Origin: Anseranas semipalmata
Taxonomy: Eukaryota > Chordata > Aves > Anseriformes > Anseranatidae
Reading direction: 5' to 3'
Length of the DNA stretch: 64,000 bases
Assembly: GCA_013399115.1 (NCBI GenBank)
Contig: VXAA01005234.1
Location: 1,120,054 to 1,184,053, forward strand
The position numbers and the translations under genes were made by a program. The stretch's first letter is position 1; each line of letters starts with the position of its first letter. The notes under the pieces were generated by a model, which saw nothing but the letters and a program-made list of their open reading frames with translations, made no database searches and was not told the origin of the DNA. This document shows, in pieces, positions 48,605-63,420 of this stretch.

Positions 48605-51600
48605 GAGGGGAGACGCAAACCCTGGTCTCCACAGGACCCCAGAGAGTACTGTAAACAGCAGGCTGCAAGCATGTCTGGTGCGGAGAGTTTTTCTTGCTCT
48701 TTCCTGTTATTTTAAATAATTAATGATTTGATGGAGCAGGGAGTGTAGAAGGCAGGTGTCCTGTCTCCCTGGAGAGGAATCTGTGCACCCGGCTAGACAG
48801 AGGCTTGCTCTCTCTCGATGAATATTTAAGTGTCTTAGACAAATTGGAGCGGCGCCAGCAGGAATGACTGAGAAGGGCTGAGCCTTCCCCACTGGGTACC
48901 CTAGTGCCTGAGGGCTGGGGAAACAGCACTGAATAGGGCAGGCAATAATCCTGCTTGTATGTGCGTACTGTGCCTAGCCCAGCGACATGCCAGCCTTGGG
49001 TGGCACCTCGGGCTCTTGCTGCTCTTTCCTTACGCTGGAACAGATCTGTGGATGGAAAGCTGTCTGGACTTAACCTGTCACTGTTAACATCATTGTCTGC
49101 ACCTCTCCCAGACCTTGAATCAGCTAGGATTGATCACCTTTGGCTTTTATGCTGCTTAATGCTGACCTCAGAAGAGAAGTAGCACAGATGTACTGGAAGT
49201 TTGCATCTGTGGGCTTGGGCGTTTCCAGCGGGCAGCAAAAAAGCAATGTAGGCAGTTCCTTCTGTCCTTACGAAATAGGTATGTGTTCAGGTGTGGAAGG
49301 GATGAAGGCTTTCTGCTGATACTAAGTACAGAATGTTGCAAGGATTTATTAACAATGCTCAACACTTGCCTAGCGATCCATTTATTAGCTGGCAGACCTA
49401 AAAGAGCATTTGGATTTTTCCACTAATGTTGTACCATAACGAATGCCAGGGCCAGGTGACAGTGGGAGCTCTTTTTGCAATATATTCCTGATACTGACCC
49501 TGTCTTCAGAAAGGTGTTAGTCTTTGACTTTATTTCACTTGAAGAATAATTTTAGCTAAGCTGGCTACGTGCTCTTTCTTGCTCAGAAGTGAAGCTCTCT
49601 GACGTAACATTTTGTGCTCAATTTTTATGTGTTAGTTTAGGATAATCATTATTCTCAATCTCCAGCTTTCAAAAATCATGAGTCAGGCTGTTTAAATCCA
49701 TGCCATTTTAAAATGCGCCTCTGTTTGCCCTCTGGTTTAGTTGTATACACAATGATTTTAAAGTCAGTCGGATTTGCAGCTAACCATGTAATACAGCCCA
49801 CAAACCAGTATGTGTTTATGCAGAAACAGTTGCTTACCAAAAGGTTTAGCAAATCGGACTTTAATTTATAATCTTCCTTTGGAAGCAAAACTGGAAGGTG
49901 ACTCCTCCTGCCTGCAGCTGATTGCAGTCCAGGAAGCCAAGCCTCTGCTTCCCTGGAGCTGCCCGCAGCGGGGGAGCCTGGCTCAGGGAGCAGCCTCCAG
50001 CCCTGGAGGGTCGTCTTTTCTGGCATATGCTGCCACAATCAGGAAATTAAATATTGCATGGGAGAGGGGATGACCGCATTCCTCTTTCTGTGTTGATGGA
50101 CTGTCAAACTGGGTATCAAACAGCACGGTGTGCTGAGATGGCCACTTTGGGCTCTGCATGGAAGCACCTAAACCAGTTCCTTTGGGCACTGTGGTGTGTG
50201 GCTGCCACTGATGCCATGGGGAATTGTATGTTTGTGCTACTTTATGTCCCTGCTATGGGTATGAAAGGGCCTAAATGTACTGACTCTGTGTCCTGGTTTG
50301 CAAACTGCACTTTCGGTTATGTCCCATTAGAATGGAAGACACGTTAGGGCTCTGGCTACATGTCTTCATGTGTGGCTTCATCTGATTTGTTATTTGTCTG
50401 GGCCAGGCTTTTAGTTGTCCTGTAGGCTAGGTTATTTTTGGTGCTTTCTTTGATAACTCCGTTGCTGTGACATGCTGCAGAGCCAAAAATCCTCTGGGAA
50501 CATCCCAGCAATGCACACAAACAAGCGTCAGCCCTGTAGCTTCTAACAGTCAGACATACGAAGCTTTCAGAAAGCCTGGAAACCTAACGGGACTCCACAA
50601 ACCCACTCTGGAAGCCTGAGAAAGGATCCATCACTTTCCTCAAAGGCTGTATTCATCTCCTTGTGCAAGGCTTCCACAGAGGAACAGCTTGTTAGAGGGA
50701 CCTGTGGAGCTTGAAAACTTTGCCAATAATAATTCAGGCTCAATTCTGAAATCAAATATTTAGTTAAACAGAGACTGTCTGATGACTGGATTAAACACAG
50801 ACGGCCTCTGAGTGAGCTTGACACTTCATTTTTTTGTTGGTGTCCATTTCACAAGCCTATAATTCCATTTTTTCCTGTCTTCCCAGACTCTGCTTATCCT
50901 GTGTAGCCTTTCAGACAACGCGGAAAGAGGTATTTCAGCAGAGCTGTTGCTCCTAGCTCAGGAAGCACCCTGTATCACAAAGTAATCTTCTCTGTCTTCA
51001 AGTGTAGGAAGAATCCAGTGTTATGGGATTGGGATGAAATCACATGTTAGAGAAATGTAAGGTATTTTGTTTGTTTTTAAGGAAAAGTCTCAAGGAACCC
51101 AGGAAATATCAGAGCAGGTGAGCAAGTCTTGCCTGGCAAGATGCTGTCTGGGGTTGACACAGATAGTTCAGTCCGTGTTAGCAGCAGCTGGAAGTTGCAG
51201 TTGGTGATTTGAACTTTCCTATCCTGCCAGTGCCATTTTCCAAAGCTCATAGGCCTTTAAATCCCTTGAAAAGATAAATGGGCTTAAGCTTCTATGTAGC
51301 TTTGAAAGTGAAGCTTACACTCAATTAGCACTGTCGGCAGGGTTGTTCCTGATGATCAGGTCACTCCTGTGATCTCTGCCCTTCACACACAGCTTACTGA
51401 CACCAGTTCACTGCATCTTCTAACTCAGTGTATTCTTGCAGGTGTGGAGAACTGAGCTCACATCCATCCTGCAGGAATACATGAGAAGCAAAAAAAAAAA
51501 ATCTGCTCAGTAGATACTTATACCTGAATGGTATCTTAGAAAAAGTATTACATGGAGGGGAAATTCATTATTTCTGTGATGCTTTGCTGAAAGAGGTCTG

Positions 51601-54600
51601 TGAAAGCTCATTGTGTTCAAATTCTCTTAAGTTCACTAGTCCGAGGTTTGACCGGTAGCTGGGAGATTACTGGTGTGACAACTTCTATCTCACAGTGATT
51701 GTCAGGTCTCAGTGGTCGTCCCGGCCTTGCTTTGAACTGTACTCCTTACTGGCAGAGGTCAGCCTGGTCTTTCAAGACCAGGAATATTAGACTGATATTC
51801 TCCTAAAACATCTACCATGTGAAGGAAGGCAAGTGCAGCAGGGAAGGATCAAAAGGGCAGAAGATATTCTTCCCTGAATGTGAGAACAGACGCTCTGTGA
51901 TGGAGCTGGTGTCCTGTCCCTACCTGGTTTGAATGCAATGGTTAGCTGAGCGAGTGGTTATGGGAGGTGGGGATGCTGCATTGCATAAACTGAACCATAA
52001 TCGGACACTGCTTCCTAATCCCCTCGCCGACATGCCTGCAGGCAATGCTTTTATTCTCACTTTCTGCATGTGTAAAAAGAGGGAGGATCCTCTGCTTCCT
52101 GGGCCCCTGAGGACTGGCTGGCTCTTAGAGGCAAGCTTTTCCCTGCTTTTATCAGGAAAAAAGTACAGCTGAAATGCAGAATTTTGTAACCAATAAACCT
52201 CAAGTGCTGAAACACTGCCAGAGGCACAGCCCTGAGCTTCTCGAATGTCATCCTGTAAGGCTCAATGCAAAATTTTAAGCAACACAAAAAATCTTATGTT
52301 TGAGCACTTAATAAAATCAAAGTGGAAGCAAAGGGTTGATGGAGCTGTGATGCCATCAGTGCCTTTGTTTCTGACTCCGTGGTAAACCACGGAGTGCAAC
52401 AGGAGCTGGAAAGCATGCTGTTAGGAGGCAGCAGTGCAGCTTTGGAAGCGTTTCATTTCTGTCTCTCAGCAATTTTCTTCCACAGCCCACAACATCTGTC
52501 TCTGTCCCAGCCACATGCAAGTGCACCGAAACTTTGTTCCAAGCCTAATGAGTAATTTCATGGTCTTGGAATTGCGGGCAGGGGGAGGGGGCTGGGACAG
52601 CAGCTGGAGTCGCGTGCTTTACAAGGAGCTCTGTGGATGTCAAATCGCAGCCCGATGACTTTTATTTTATTGCAGCCCACCAGGCTTCCCTTTAAAGTCT
52701 GCTGCTAGAGTTGCTGGTGATCAGTGCAGAACAGCTCCGACACGGGCTGCTGCGTTCCAGGGGCTTCCTTGCTGCTGGGCAGAAGCAACGTGGAAAATAA
52801 TGTCATCAGCGGAGAGGAGCTGGGGGAGCTCAGCTGGGCGTCGGCTCCGCTCCCTTCATGGCCAGAGCACGCTTGAATGCAGAGAGCACTTTGCCTGCCC
52901 TGCTTCTGGTTTCAGTGCAATGGGCTGGTAGAAGGAGGGATGAGAGAGCAAACAACCTCGGGCAGATGTGAGATCATATTGCTCGAGTGGCTAGTGGGCG
53001 CACGTGGTAGGAGAACACATATAGAATGCGCTGGCTCAAATTGTAGCTGGTCTCAGCAGAGCTTTAAAAAGCACCAACCCCAGCTTTCTTTCTGAGAAAG
53101 GATGGGGTTATCTGTAGAGAGCGATAATCTGTACAGAGCACAGGAAACAGAAGGCAGATGTTGTCATATGTTTATCATACGTTTCCACCACAGGGTCTTC
53201 CTTTGGGACAGGCTTGCAGATCCCAGCCCTGGAGCAGGACTTGCACAGCTCCGTGGGCTCGGCGTGCTGCGTTTATCTAGTACATACGGACATACACGGC
53301 TCTTCCTCCACCTGCCCAGGTTCTCCTAGTCTGGAGAGGAAGTTTACATTCACTTGCTGTGACTCAGCTATAGAGCCTGATTCATTTTCAGGGTATTACT
53401 CATAGAAAGGGAAAGCCAAATGGCAACCAGTCTGTGCCTGTAGACACCTGTAATTCTCCAGCTTTCTGCTGTTTATCTCGGGATGAGTTTCTGTTTATCG
53501 GCACTAACACACTTAGCCTGTTGAAGCTTCTCTTTACAGAGAAGGACTGATTAGAAAGTAAAGTTTTCTACCCCTAAAGCTAAGAGGAAGAGTGCTGAAT
53601 CTCCGCGGCTGCTTGCAGAGCTCCTGAAATGGGACTATTTCAAGTTGGCACTTCACAGGGGGTAGCAACGGGCTGTCACCAGGAGAAGCAAGCACCAGAC
53701 GGATCCAGGAACGGCTGCAGAGTTACTGCAGCTCCCGAGCTGACCGCTGGCCTGCGGGGAGCTGCTGGTGGTCTGCCTCTTATAGGTGCTCAGCACTAGC
53801 AGATCCCGCTTCCAGGGACAGCGGCTTGTTGAGGACCAGATGTTTGGGAAATTTGTCTCGCCAGCTCTCTGGCCTTCTGCCCCATGCCTTGACTCCCTGC
53901 TGTGACACAAGGACAGCAGCGGCTTGGAGTCCTGTAGGCTGCTTGTCCTCGGAGGAAGGGATAGTATTTTACTTTGTGCAGGCCCTTGTTGCACTGCCAG
54001 CTCAGGAGTCTCTGCTCACGTGAGACCTGGCTGTGGCTCACTCACACGTGTTTTGTTTGCTGATCTGGGTGCAGGGAAACTCTGGTCCCTGGTCCCTTCC
54101 TTCATGGCATGATGGGTGGGTTATTCTGTGTTAGAGAGACCGCATGAGCATTAGTCAGACTGAAAAATCTCACCCAAGATGTGCACAGGGAGGCTTTAGC
54201 TGCGAGGTGGGAACCCGTGACTGGCACTACAGCTGAGCCAAAACCAGTCTTTCCCATTTCAGCCTCATTCCATGTAAAAACCACAGTGCAGCCCTTCCTG
54301 CACTGCACAAGAGCAGAACTCCAGGTGGGTGGGCTGTGCGGAGGGCACGGAAGGATCTCGGGCCTGGAGCAGCGGCTGTGTTAGAGTTAAGGCGGTTTCC
54401 TCTGGGCTGTGGGAAGCTGAGGTTCGAGTCTCTGGTCCAGATCTGGCAGCGAGGGGACTTGGCCCCAAACCTGGCTCTCCCTTATCAGCAGCCTGCTGCT
54501 GGGCGAGAGGCCACGCTGGGGTTCTGCTCTCTCATCGTTTGCCTTGGTCCCATCTGAAGAGCTTTGATCAGAATTGTTCCATGGACTCTCAAATTAAAAG

Positions 54601-57600
54601 CTGGGGTTTCAGTTATTTTCTGGTGGAAAAAAATACTTAATTGGAAAAATTCCTGTGTGGCTTTGGTATGCTTTCAGCTGGCATCCTGCCTGCCCCTCTG
54701 AAAATATTTCTGATTTTGAGTGCGAGCACTTCTTGTGGGGCCGGTCTCTTTGGTTGCAACCCTAGCCTAGGTGTCCCTCTTCCCCGAGTGGACGGCAGGA
54801 GCTGGCCTCTTGTTACGTGGCGTTGAAGTGACCTTCTGGGGCTGCCCTTCACGGGAGGGGATGGCTGAGACAGGCCAGCGTTCCTGTAGCATTTGGAGCA
54901 GTAGCCACTGCCCTGCTGCTCCTAGCTGTCTGCTGTAGTAATTGCCACCGCCCCCAGCTCTGGCAGACGTGTTTGCAAAAAGCTCTGCGGGCAGTGGAAG
55001 CAAGCTGGTTTCATCATGACAATGTAGTTATCCTTTTAAGGGAAAATTCCCTCTGGGAGCCAGCCCTCAATTACCTCCTGCTCCAGCGCCTTCTTGCTGG
55101 AGATGTCTTGTACCACAGCTGCGTTACAGCCGCAGTACTCTGCAGTCGAGCACCTAGCCGTTCTGGAAAAAAATATAATTAAACTCTGCTGGCTTCTGTT
55201 GTTTGCTAGCGATTGCTGAATCTGGAAACTGCAGACAAAACCCAAAGGGCTGGCTCCCCTCATCAGTGCAGAAACAACCTATGGACATTGCATCTTCAAA
55301 CCTGGATGCTGTTCCTGTGGTATTGATGGGGTCCTATGCAGATACAGTGTTCTTCCCTAAAGAAGTTTGCTGCAAGATTTGGGAGCCCTGGGTAGTACAA
55401 GACTGGCAATGATTAGCCCACACAAGTGTCTGCTAAATGCCAGGAAACTGGGGTAGGCAGTGGCTGCGTTTCAATTTGCTGTTATTCACTGTGGTGAATG
55501 CGAGGGGTCCTCCAGGGGTCCTTGATTTGGAGGCCTAAAAATTCCTTCTGTTCTGCTGCCGTGTCTCGTGGTCCGCAGGGACGATGTCTAGCTGGGACGG
55601 GGCTGCCGCGGAGGTTGCCCTCTGCCTGTGTTGCAAAGGGCTGAGCGGGGACGTGCAGCGCGGTGGAGAACAGCCTGTGCTCTTTCTGTTCTATAGGAAT
55701 GGTGGCTTTGGCTGCAAGCCCCCAGATTTACATCTCTTGTGTTCAGCACTGAAAATAGTTTAATTCCAAATGAGCTGTTTACTAGAAGAACATGACACTC
55801 TTGAATGCAAACATGTCGCAGGAATGAAGCCAGACTCCTAAAGAAGTTCTAGGGACTGCTTCTTTTGACATCTGTAAATTTATTGTGGTTGCCTCAGAAA
55901 ATGACACTTTCTCTCTGGGCAATAGCAGACCCATTTAAAAAACCAACCCCATACCTGTGCAGCTGCTGTTGCCTTGAGCCAGAACAAATGGACCACAGCC
56001 TGTGGTGTGATTGGACCACCTGAGAAAGAAATGATCGTCCTTGGAGGGAACAGTCCCAGAGGAGTCAGGCTGGATCCCTGTGCCCTATTTGGAGGACTGA
56101 AATTCACGGGAATCCTATTCTGTCTGTCCAGAGCCAGGCTGATAGAGCTTTGCCATCTTCTGAGCTTTACCAAGGGTTTGAATTCTCTTCCCCTATTGAG
56201 ATCAAGGCAAAAAATAAAACTTTTTGAAAACTTACGTAAGTAGGCAGGAAGTAATTACATGAGCTCCATCAAAATGTGTAACTTCTGTTTCAGCCTTTTA
56301 AAAACTCTTAGAGAAAATTATCTAAAAAATGTAAATTAACTGAGGTGTTGAAATTGTGTTTTCATGCTGCAGAGCAAAATGGTCCACTTCTGAAATGTCA
56401 ACTTTTGAAAGCTTTTTTTGTACATTTTTTAAACTGGGACACTGTTCTAAATATGTAGTCCTCTGTTAACAGTTTTGGGTTGCTGTTTTACCCTGAAAAT
56501 GTTTTGCCAGAAAGTTTCTTGCCTGCAATTCCAGTGAGGCCCTGATTTCACAGTTAGAGGTAGGTGGTTTTGAACCCGCATGGATAGAAAGGCAGAAGCG
56601 TGGCTAAGCTGAGAGCAGTACTGTCGTTCAAATACATGACTATTGTTTGAACTGACAACCTTTCAGAAGTTCATTAGTTCTTGGCAGTTGAAAACGAGCG
56701 GAATTCATTTGCCTGGCTCAGGAAATTCAACCCATGCTGTTGAAAACTCAGCGCTGGTCCAGAGGAAGCTGATGGGAGGCCTGCTGGCTTGGACGGGAAG
56801 GCTGTCACGTGCGTGGGACTGGCGCTGGAGAACGTAGGTTCAGATCTGTATCTGCTGCCATCTCCCTTATGACATCTGGCCGTGTTTCTTCTTCGAGCTT
56901 CATTTCCCCTTCACCACTGTTCCTTGCAAATATACGCAATGCATTATCGCTGGGCAGTGCTGTGCTGTCATGGTGATGTGGGCTAAACAAATGCAGAGCA
57001 TTCTGCCAGTATTTCAAAACTGAAATTCTTGTTGCGAATGAAATAGCAGAGGAACTCGCAGTTTTGTTTGCACAGTTCTTCACCCTGAGACCCTGAGTCA
57101 CACTGGCTTGCAAGTCTGCCGGACTTCTGGAGGTCCTCTAGTGTTTTATCAGTTTCAGTGACAGATACCTCAGTGTGCAGTGACAACTTACATATAAAAC
57201 TGATAAGCATTTTTTCTGTGCAAGGTAGGTTTCTTTGGAAGGAAAAAATAATAATTTTCCACCAAAACTACTGAGTTTTTGCGGGTGCGAGGGAAAAATA
57301 GTACTGTTAAAAAATGTACTGTGCATCTGAAAGCCATTTAGAGACCAAGAGGGAACTAACTACTTCAACAGGGGGTAAGGGGAAGCCAGTAACAAAGGTT
57401 CAACTATCCTAATTTCTGACTATGACCCTGCTGTGTAGTTCTGAGGGGAAGGAGGGTCTGGATCTGTTCACGTTGCGTATATGCCACATCCTTACCTGTG
57501 AATGGAGCCAGTACATAGCACTGCCTCCCCACAGCCTGCCCTCTTCCTACCTCTGACCTCTTCTCTAGTACACCCCCTTACAGTCTCTGCTCCACATGGC

Positions 57601-57845
57601 TTTCTCTTTAAGCCAGAACATCTCCGAAATAATTCAGGTTCTTATTTCTCATTTAAATGAACAGTATGGTAGATTTTACAGCTATCCGTAGTACTTGCAC
57701 ATTATGTCTTGTCTGTGTACGGGCTAGGAATAATAATTCTTTAACTACAAATCAACCAAAGAAGCAGGATTTGGGGTTCCATTCCTGTTCCTACAAAGGG
57801 TTAGAAAAGTCATCAGAGGACAAATTCTCAGCATTGTCTTCTTTC

Positions 57846-57877
57846 TTTTTTTTTTTTTTTTTTNNNNNNNNNNNNNN
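57846..57877. other. Poly-T tract running into a 14-base gap
   Basis: A run of T to 57863, then N at 57864-57877. The gap is probably a homopolymer sequencing failure. Confidence 0.95.
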
Positions 57878-58727
57878 TATTTTGGTTTGTTGTTTTTAAG
57901 AGGACTTTGGCTGATAACATTGTTCAGGTCATCTAATGTTTGCTGCAAAATGTCAGTACCACATCAATTAAAACTGAAAGTATCCGCTGCAGGAAAATGG
58001 GTTCGGAGTCCAGCACTTCAATGCCACGTGCCTTTCCCTTCATTCCGCAGGGTGAGACAGCTGTGCTCCACTGTCTCTCCTGGCCGCACAACAAGGCTGA
58101 ATTCATTCATGCCCACAAAACACCGTAAGGTCTTCATACTGGAAGATGCTATACAAGAACTGCCAATAGTGTTTTTATTTAAAAAAAAAAAAGAGCTAGT
58201 TTTAGCTTTGTTTCCCAGCATTTCAATTCCATTCATTTATTTTGAGCAAATCATTTTAAAATTCATTTCCTGACTTTGAAAAAAGCCTATGTCACAAAGC
58301 ATAAACTTATCCCCCGTGGGGATGTGGAAACTGTCCAATGGATCCAATGGGGGCGAGGAGCAAGGAGGTTTTCTTGGCAGTGGTGCATCTAAAACTTCTG
58401 GAGAGCTCCTATCAACGCAGTGCTGAGCTTTCTAGGAAGGAGTTGTTCTGGCAGAGAAGGGGGCACAAGATGGGAAAGTGGGGACAGAAGAGAGTTGAAG
58501 CCTGGAGCAGAAGAGGAGAGGAGAAGAAAGCTGGGGAGAGCAGGGCAGGCTGAGGGAGGTGTGAGCAGGGACTTCTAGAGCACCACGTTGTTTGTCATCC
58601 TGCTGCTCCGAGTGTTCCACACGATCCCAGTGAGAGGGCAAACAAGGTTAAAGAACTGAACAGCCTGTGGGGCTTATTAGCCGCTGAGCCTGCGTGCTGA
58701 GGCTTCTGCCAGTGTCCTGCAGAAACC

Positions 58728-58800
58728 ATATGGCTGGAAAGGACCTTGGGCAGCGGTTTCATCCACCTTTCCGTGCGGAACAGGGAAGATAGACCCGCCT
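58728..58800 (+). mobile_element. Possible degraded CR1 fragment
   Basis: atggctggaaaggaccttgg followed by a tcatccacc segment recalls the CR1 line ggttggaagggacct...tcatc. Weak similarity only. Confidence 0.3.
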
Positions 58801-61800
58801 TCGCTGCATATTTGCTCTTAAGAAATCCCACTGATGGAGGTCCTCCTGTGGATCCTGTTCTAGAATATCCCCACCCTGTGCCTGGAAGAGCTTTCTGAAG
58901 TCTTCTGTCTTCTTTGCTGCAAATTAAGCCAACTCATGTTTTCCTTTACACAGTGGATATGATCAGCTGCAGGCAACCATCCCTCCTGTAATAACTTCTT
59001 ACAAATGGGATCTTGTAATATTCCACAGAAGTTTTCTTTTTTATTTGTAGGTGTGAGCACCAGTGCTTTACATATAATCTTTGGTAAAGGTGCACTAAGG
59101 TAGGATTGCTGCACTGTTTCCCCAGACACAGTTTCACCAACTCTGAAGTGACCAGCCCGGTAGCTCAGGGAGAAGAGACCAACACCGAGCAGCAGCAGAT
59201 GTGAGGGTCAGCCTCCATCTGCTCTCTGAAGGGACATTTGTTGGACTGGGTAGCTGACACTGAGAAGAGGGGAGGAGTGGATGGAAAATACTTTGCTTAA
59301 AGTTCCTCACATTGCCCCCAGACAGCAGGATTGCTGCTGAGAATGAAGTCCTTAATGCTTTGTAACATCACATCGGCTGTTTTCACAGCAATATTGTGGG
59401 TTGCATAGCCATGAGGTAAGGCACTAGAAGAACACAGTGACTAAGTTTCCTGGAACAAATTAAGCACTGGCTTTCTGAAGTATGTGAACTTGCATAGCAT
59501 AACAAAACAGGGATCTCTGTTCTCTAAACACAGTGGATATGTTCTGTGCCGGCAGATTTTCTAATTCTTAGACTGGAAGGGGAAATCTTGGAGAGCTTTA
59601 CTGTTGATGATTCATGTTTAAGATAAAACACTCATTTTTTAATAGCAAGAATAGTAAGTCATCACAGGAGACTAGCCAATGCTCTAGTAAATCCTTTGGC
59701 ACCCTGGGACTGGAAGAGCTCTTTCTGCTCTTTCTCAGTTGCAAATTACTGAGTTCTATGGGATTGCTGGATGAAACCGAGGACCCCCATTCTCTATTTC
59801 AGATATGCAATAACATAATCTCTTCTAATCAGTAAACTATGACTACGCATTGAATTAAAAGCAGTCATGCAAATGTTTCATATGCCAATACTATGTATGT
59901 TTTCATTTTTGTGGGCTTTTTAATCATGTTTCACGGGCTTTACTTAGTGCTAGACACTTCCCTTCCTTACCAACATCAATGTAAGGCCAAAATGTGATGT
60001 GTTGTCTGTTTTCTCAGAATAGGAGAAATCGCCTTGTTCTGCAGTATATCTGTAGAAATCAACCTAGTATCTTGGAAATTCCCTGGGGGAACTGCCCCCT
60101 TCCTAGCAAGGCTTACAGAGTTTACCAAGCACATTTACCCAGATGAAGCTAAGCTTGTGCAATAGGATGGCCTGTACACTTGCACTCTTTTCCCTGCTTC
60201 CTCGTAACTTCTGAGCCCTGTGGCCAGTTTCCACCCAGTTTCACAGAAGGGAAGCACTCGCTACGATACCAGTTCCTATCTTCCTAGAGCTCACTGGCAT
60301 CTGTGCAGAGGAACGAGGCTCTAGTGCTGCTCACCGCCGAGGGGATGACTGCTGAGCGAGCTTAACGTTTGCTACACACCAGAGTCCATGTGAAGGCATT
60401 AAGGACAGCCCGGAGTGCGCTGCTGGAGACTGCACTCGGTTGGGTGCAGCAGCTCCAGCTCTGTGCCACCCGCAAGCCCCAGTGCTTCTCCTTCCTCCGG
60501 GCTTGTGGTTAGCAGCTAGCTCACCCCGGCCTGACCACAGCCTCTGCAACGCGCCCTCCTCCACAGCAAAGCCTCCGTGTGCCAGGCCTGGTGGCTCTTC
60601 TTTGCTCCTGTTTAGGACAAATGGCTCTTAAACAGCTGATATTAAAAGGGGGTTTATTGCCAAATCTCAAAGCTCGTTACAAGCAGGAGACAAAGTGCTG
60701 CCTTTCCACTGGCTGCAGCAGCTGCTTTTCAGATAGTCATCCACGTTTGCTTGCTTGCAAGCTCACTTCCTTCCTGTCACAAATGTAACCTGGTGGCACA
60801 GCCTGAAACACAGAATCGCACCCCAGCGCTCCATGCCCACAGGGTTTTCAGGTTCAAGAAAGCAGCCTTAGTGCAGCCAGAAATCAGATGTGTAAGTTTA
60901 AGGGGGAAAAAAAAAAAAAAAAAGTGCATGGTGGCAGGATGTACACTGAGGATGGGAGGTGCTGTGGGAGGTCAGAGCAAAGGCTTAACAGACCGAGATC
61001 CCATCTCTGAGCATGACCAGCACTGCCGTTTGCAGAGGAGCATGTAGAAGCACTCCAGGAGGCAGTCACACAGGGTAACCCACCCTCCTGCCTTAGGCAG
61101 AGCCCAGCTTACGACCAGAAGGAGAAGAACAAGTGGGAAAACTGCAGAAGCAACATGATCTGTTGTTTTCTGGAAAGTCTAAGTGAATCAGGCTTATGGC
61201 TGGGCTAGACATTTTAGGATGAAACTGCTAACCCTATGAGAAAAAATAGTTAAAAACAAAAAGTCTCTACCAGAATGTTTTCAGCAGTAGACGTACTGGC
61301 TGCTATGGAGATTCCACTTAAGTTATACCTATTTACAAGACATGATACAAATCTAATAAGTTCTGTTAGTACAGCAAAACCAGTAATTAGCTGTAGCATG
61401 TAAAATGATTTAACGTGCCCATTTCCTAACAAATAGAGTTCTTGTTTCTGTTAAGATTCCTACTGATGGGTATTCAGTAAAATGTCAGACATTTATTCAT
61501 TAGAATATCCAGTATTATATAAAAATATACAGTAAATATAAGCACATCCTGTAGGTTTGGCTGTAACAGACAGGGATGTCTCGGTATCTTCACCAGCACT
61601 TTGCCAGACGGTATCCACAGAACACACTGCCACAAGAAACACCTGTGAGAGCAAAAGCATTTGTATTTATATTAGGGGACTGAGTTATCCCACAAGCTAT
61701 TTCCATTCTCATGGGTTTTCAGTTCCAGACTTTGATTTGCCCATCCTGGAATATGGGACTGGCTTCCACTTTGGGATATGAACCTGTACCCAGAGTTCGC

Positions 61801-63324
61801 CCTGGTTCGCGTGTCTTCCTGTTAGTGTGAACTTCTTTTCCCCATCTAGTTTATCTCGTTACAGAACTGCATCCTGCAAACGCCTGCCTGCTCTCTGAAG
61901 CTGATGTCCCTTGACTTCCAGTGCACACCAGGTTCTGACAGCTCACATTCATACCACACAGTGTTCGGTAAACAAAAGTGCACATGCAGAAAAATACATT
62001 TAGATAGCAGATAGGCACTGAGTATTGTCTGTGTGATTAGCCCTTGTCCTAAAAATATCTGAAAGGTGAATAAGACCCACTGTTCACATTCAATCTACAG
62101 CAGCAAATTACAGATCCAGAGTTTGCTCCAGGCTGTGTACCTGGGAGTCAGGAATCTTTTTGTCTCAAAGCAAAGCTTTTGTGGCACCTGAGCCCTGAGT
62201 GTTTGACTGCGTAGAACCTCCCATGTGAGAGAATAATAAGTGATTTTCCACGCAATGTCTGCAGCTGTCTTGAGAGGGGGACAGACCACCCTGGCTGCTT
62301 TAATCAAAAGAGATGGAAGCATCAGCTCCGGTCACCACCTGTCTTGGTGTCTCTGGGTGGTGAAAAACGGGATATTTGGAAGCCCAAAGACAACATTTCC
62401 GTGCTCAGCTCTGAAGAGCCCAGGGGCTAGCCTAAGAAGAGGTGCAGATGAAGCTTTACCGGCCTGCTGCTAAAGGAGGCGTTTGCAGCCCGCTGCAGCC
62501 TTGTGAAAACTGGGAAATTTTACACAGAATAACAGAAGAAAATAAAAATGCTGACAATGAGAGAAATGAGAGCATGTCACTCCTTAAAACCAGTCTGGGA
62601 AGATCATCCTTTTCTGTGCTTCCAGAGTCTGGCTTAAGCAAAGGAGAAGCCCTTCAGGCTGTCATATGATTCTCCTGAGAGCAAATACTATAGAGAATAG
62701 GTGAGGGGACTCAGCTCCGGTACAGCGCTATATAGCAGCGGTGCAAAGACATGATTTTATCACAACTTTAATCACTAGAGACCACGGGAATTGTGGTTGC
62801 TTTCAGCAGGTGGGTGGGGAAGCTGTGGGAATTGTGCCAGAGCCTTCTGCAATGCCTTCCTCAGACCCTAACGTAGCAATGCATTTTTATTTTAATATAC
62901 CTAAGCTACAGGGACCAGCCCCAAAGTTGTGCGCACAAAATGCCTTTCCCTCTGTACTCCAATTACAGATGTCTGTGCCAAACTTTGGCTCTCAGGCTAG
63001 CCAGGACACAGCAGGTAGAAACCTGTTAAATAGGAAGAGGGATCTCATCCAGACCGGCTGCCTGATATGCATGCTCCTGTCAGTTAACATCCCGCAACAA
63101 CAGAGAGCCAACAGCTAAGGGAACACACATCCTTAAAAAATGAGCTTCTTCTAGGAAGATCCTGGGCATCTCCTGGACACAAGCTCTCCAAACGTCTGGC
63201 TAATTGTTCCCAGCTATGACGTGAGGATTCAGAGTTATCAGATAGGTATGGTCCTTAAAAATAAGCGTGTTGTGCTGCTACAACACACTTCTCCAAAGGC
63301 CAAGTGTAATTTCTTCTGTATCTT

Positions 63325-63420
63325 TGCCTCAGTTTCCCTATTAATGAAACAGAACAATTAATACTTGCCTGGAAATGATGCATTGAGACTTGCATTCACT
63401 TACAGAGTGCTTAGCACACC
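63325..63420 (-). repeat. MIR-like SINE fragment, antisense
   Basis: tgcctcagtttccctattaa, then aattaatacttgcctgg and agtgcttagcac match reverse-complement MIR (CCTCAGTTTCCCCATCTG ... AATACTTACCT ... AGTGCTTAGCAC). Confidence 0.65.
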
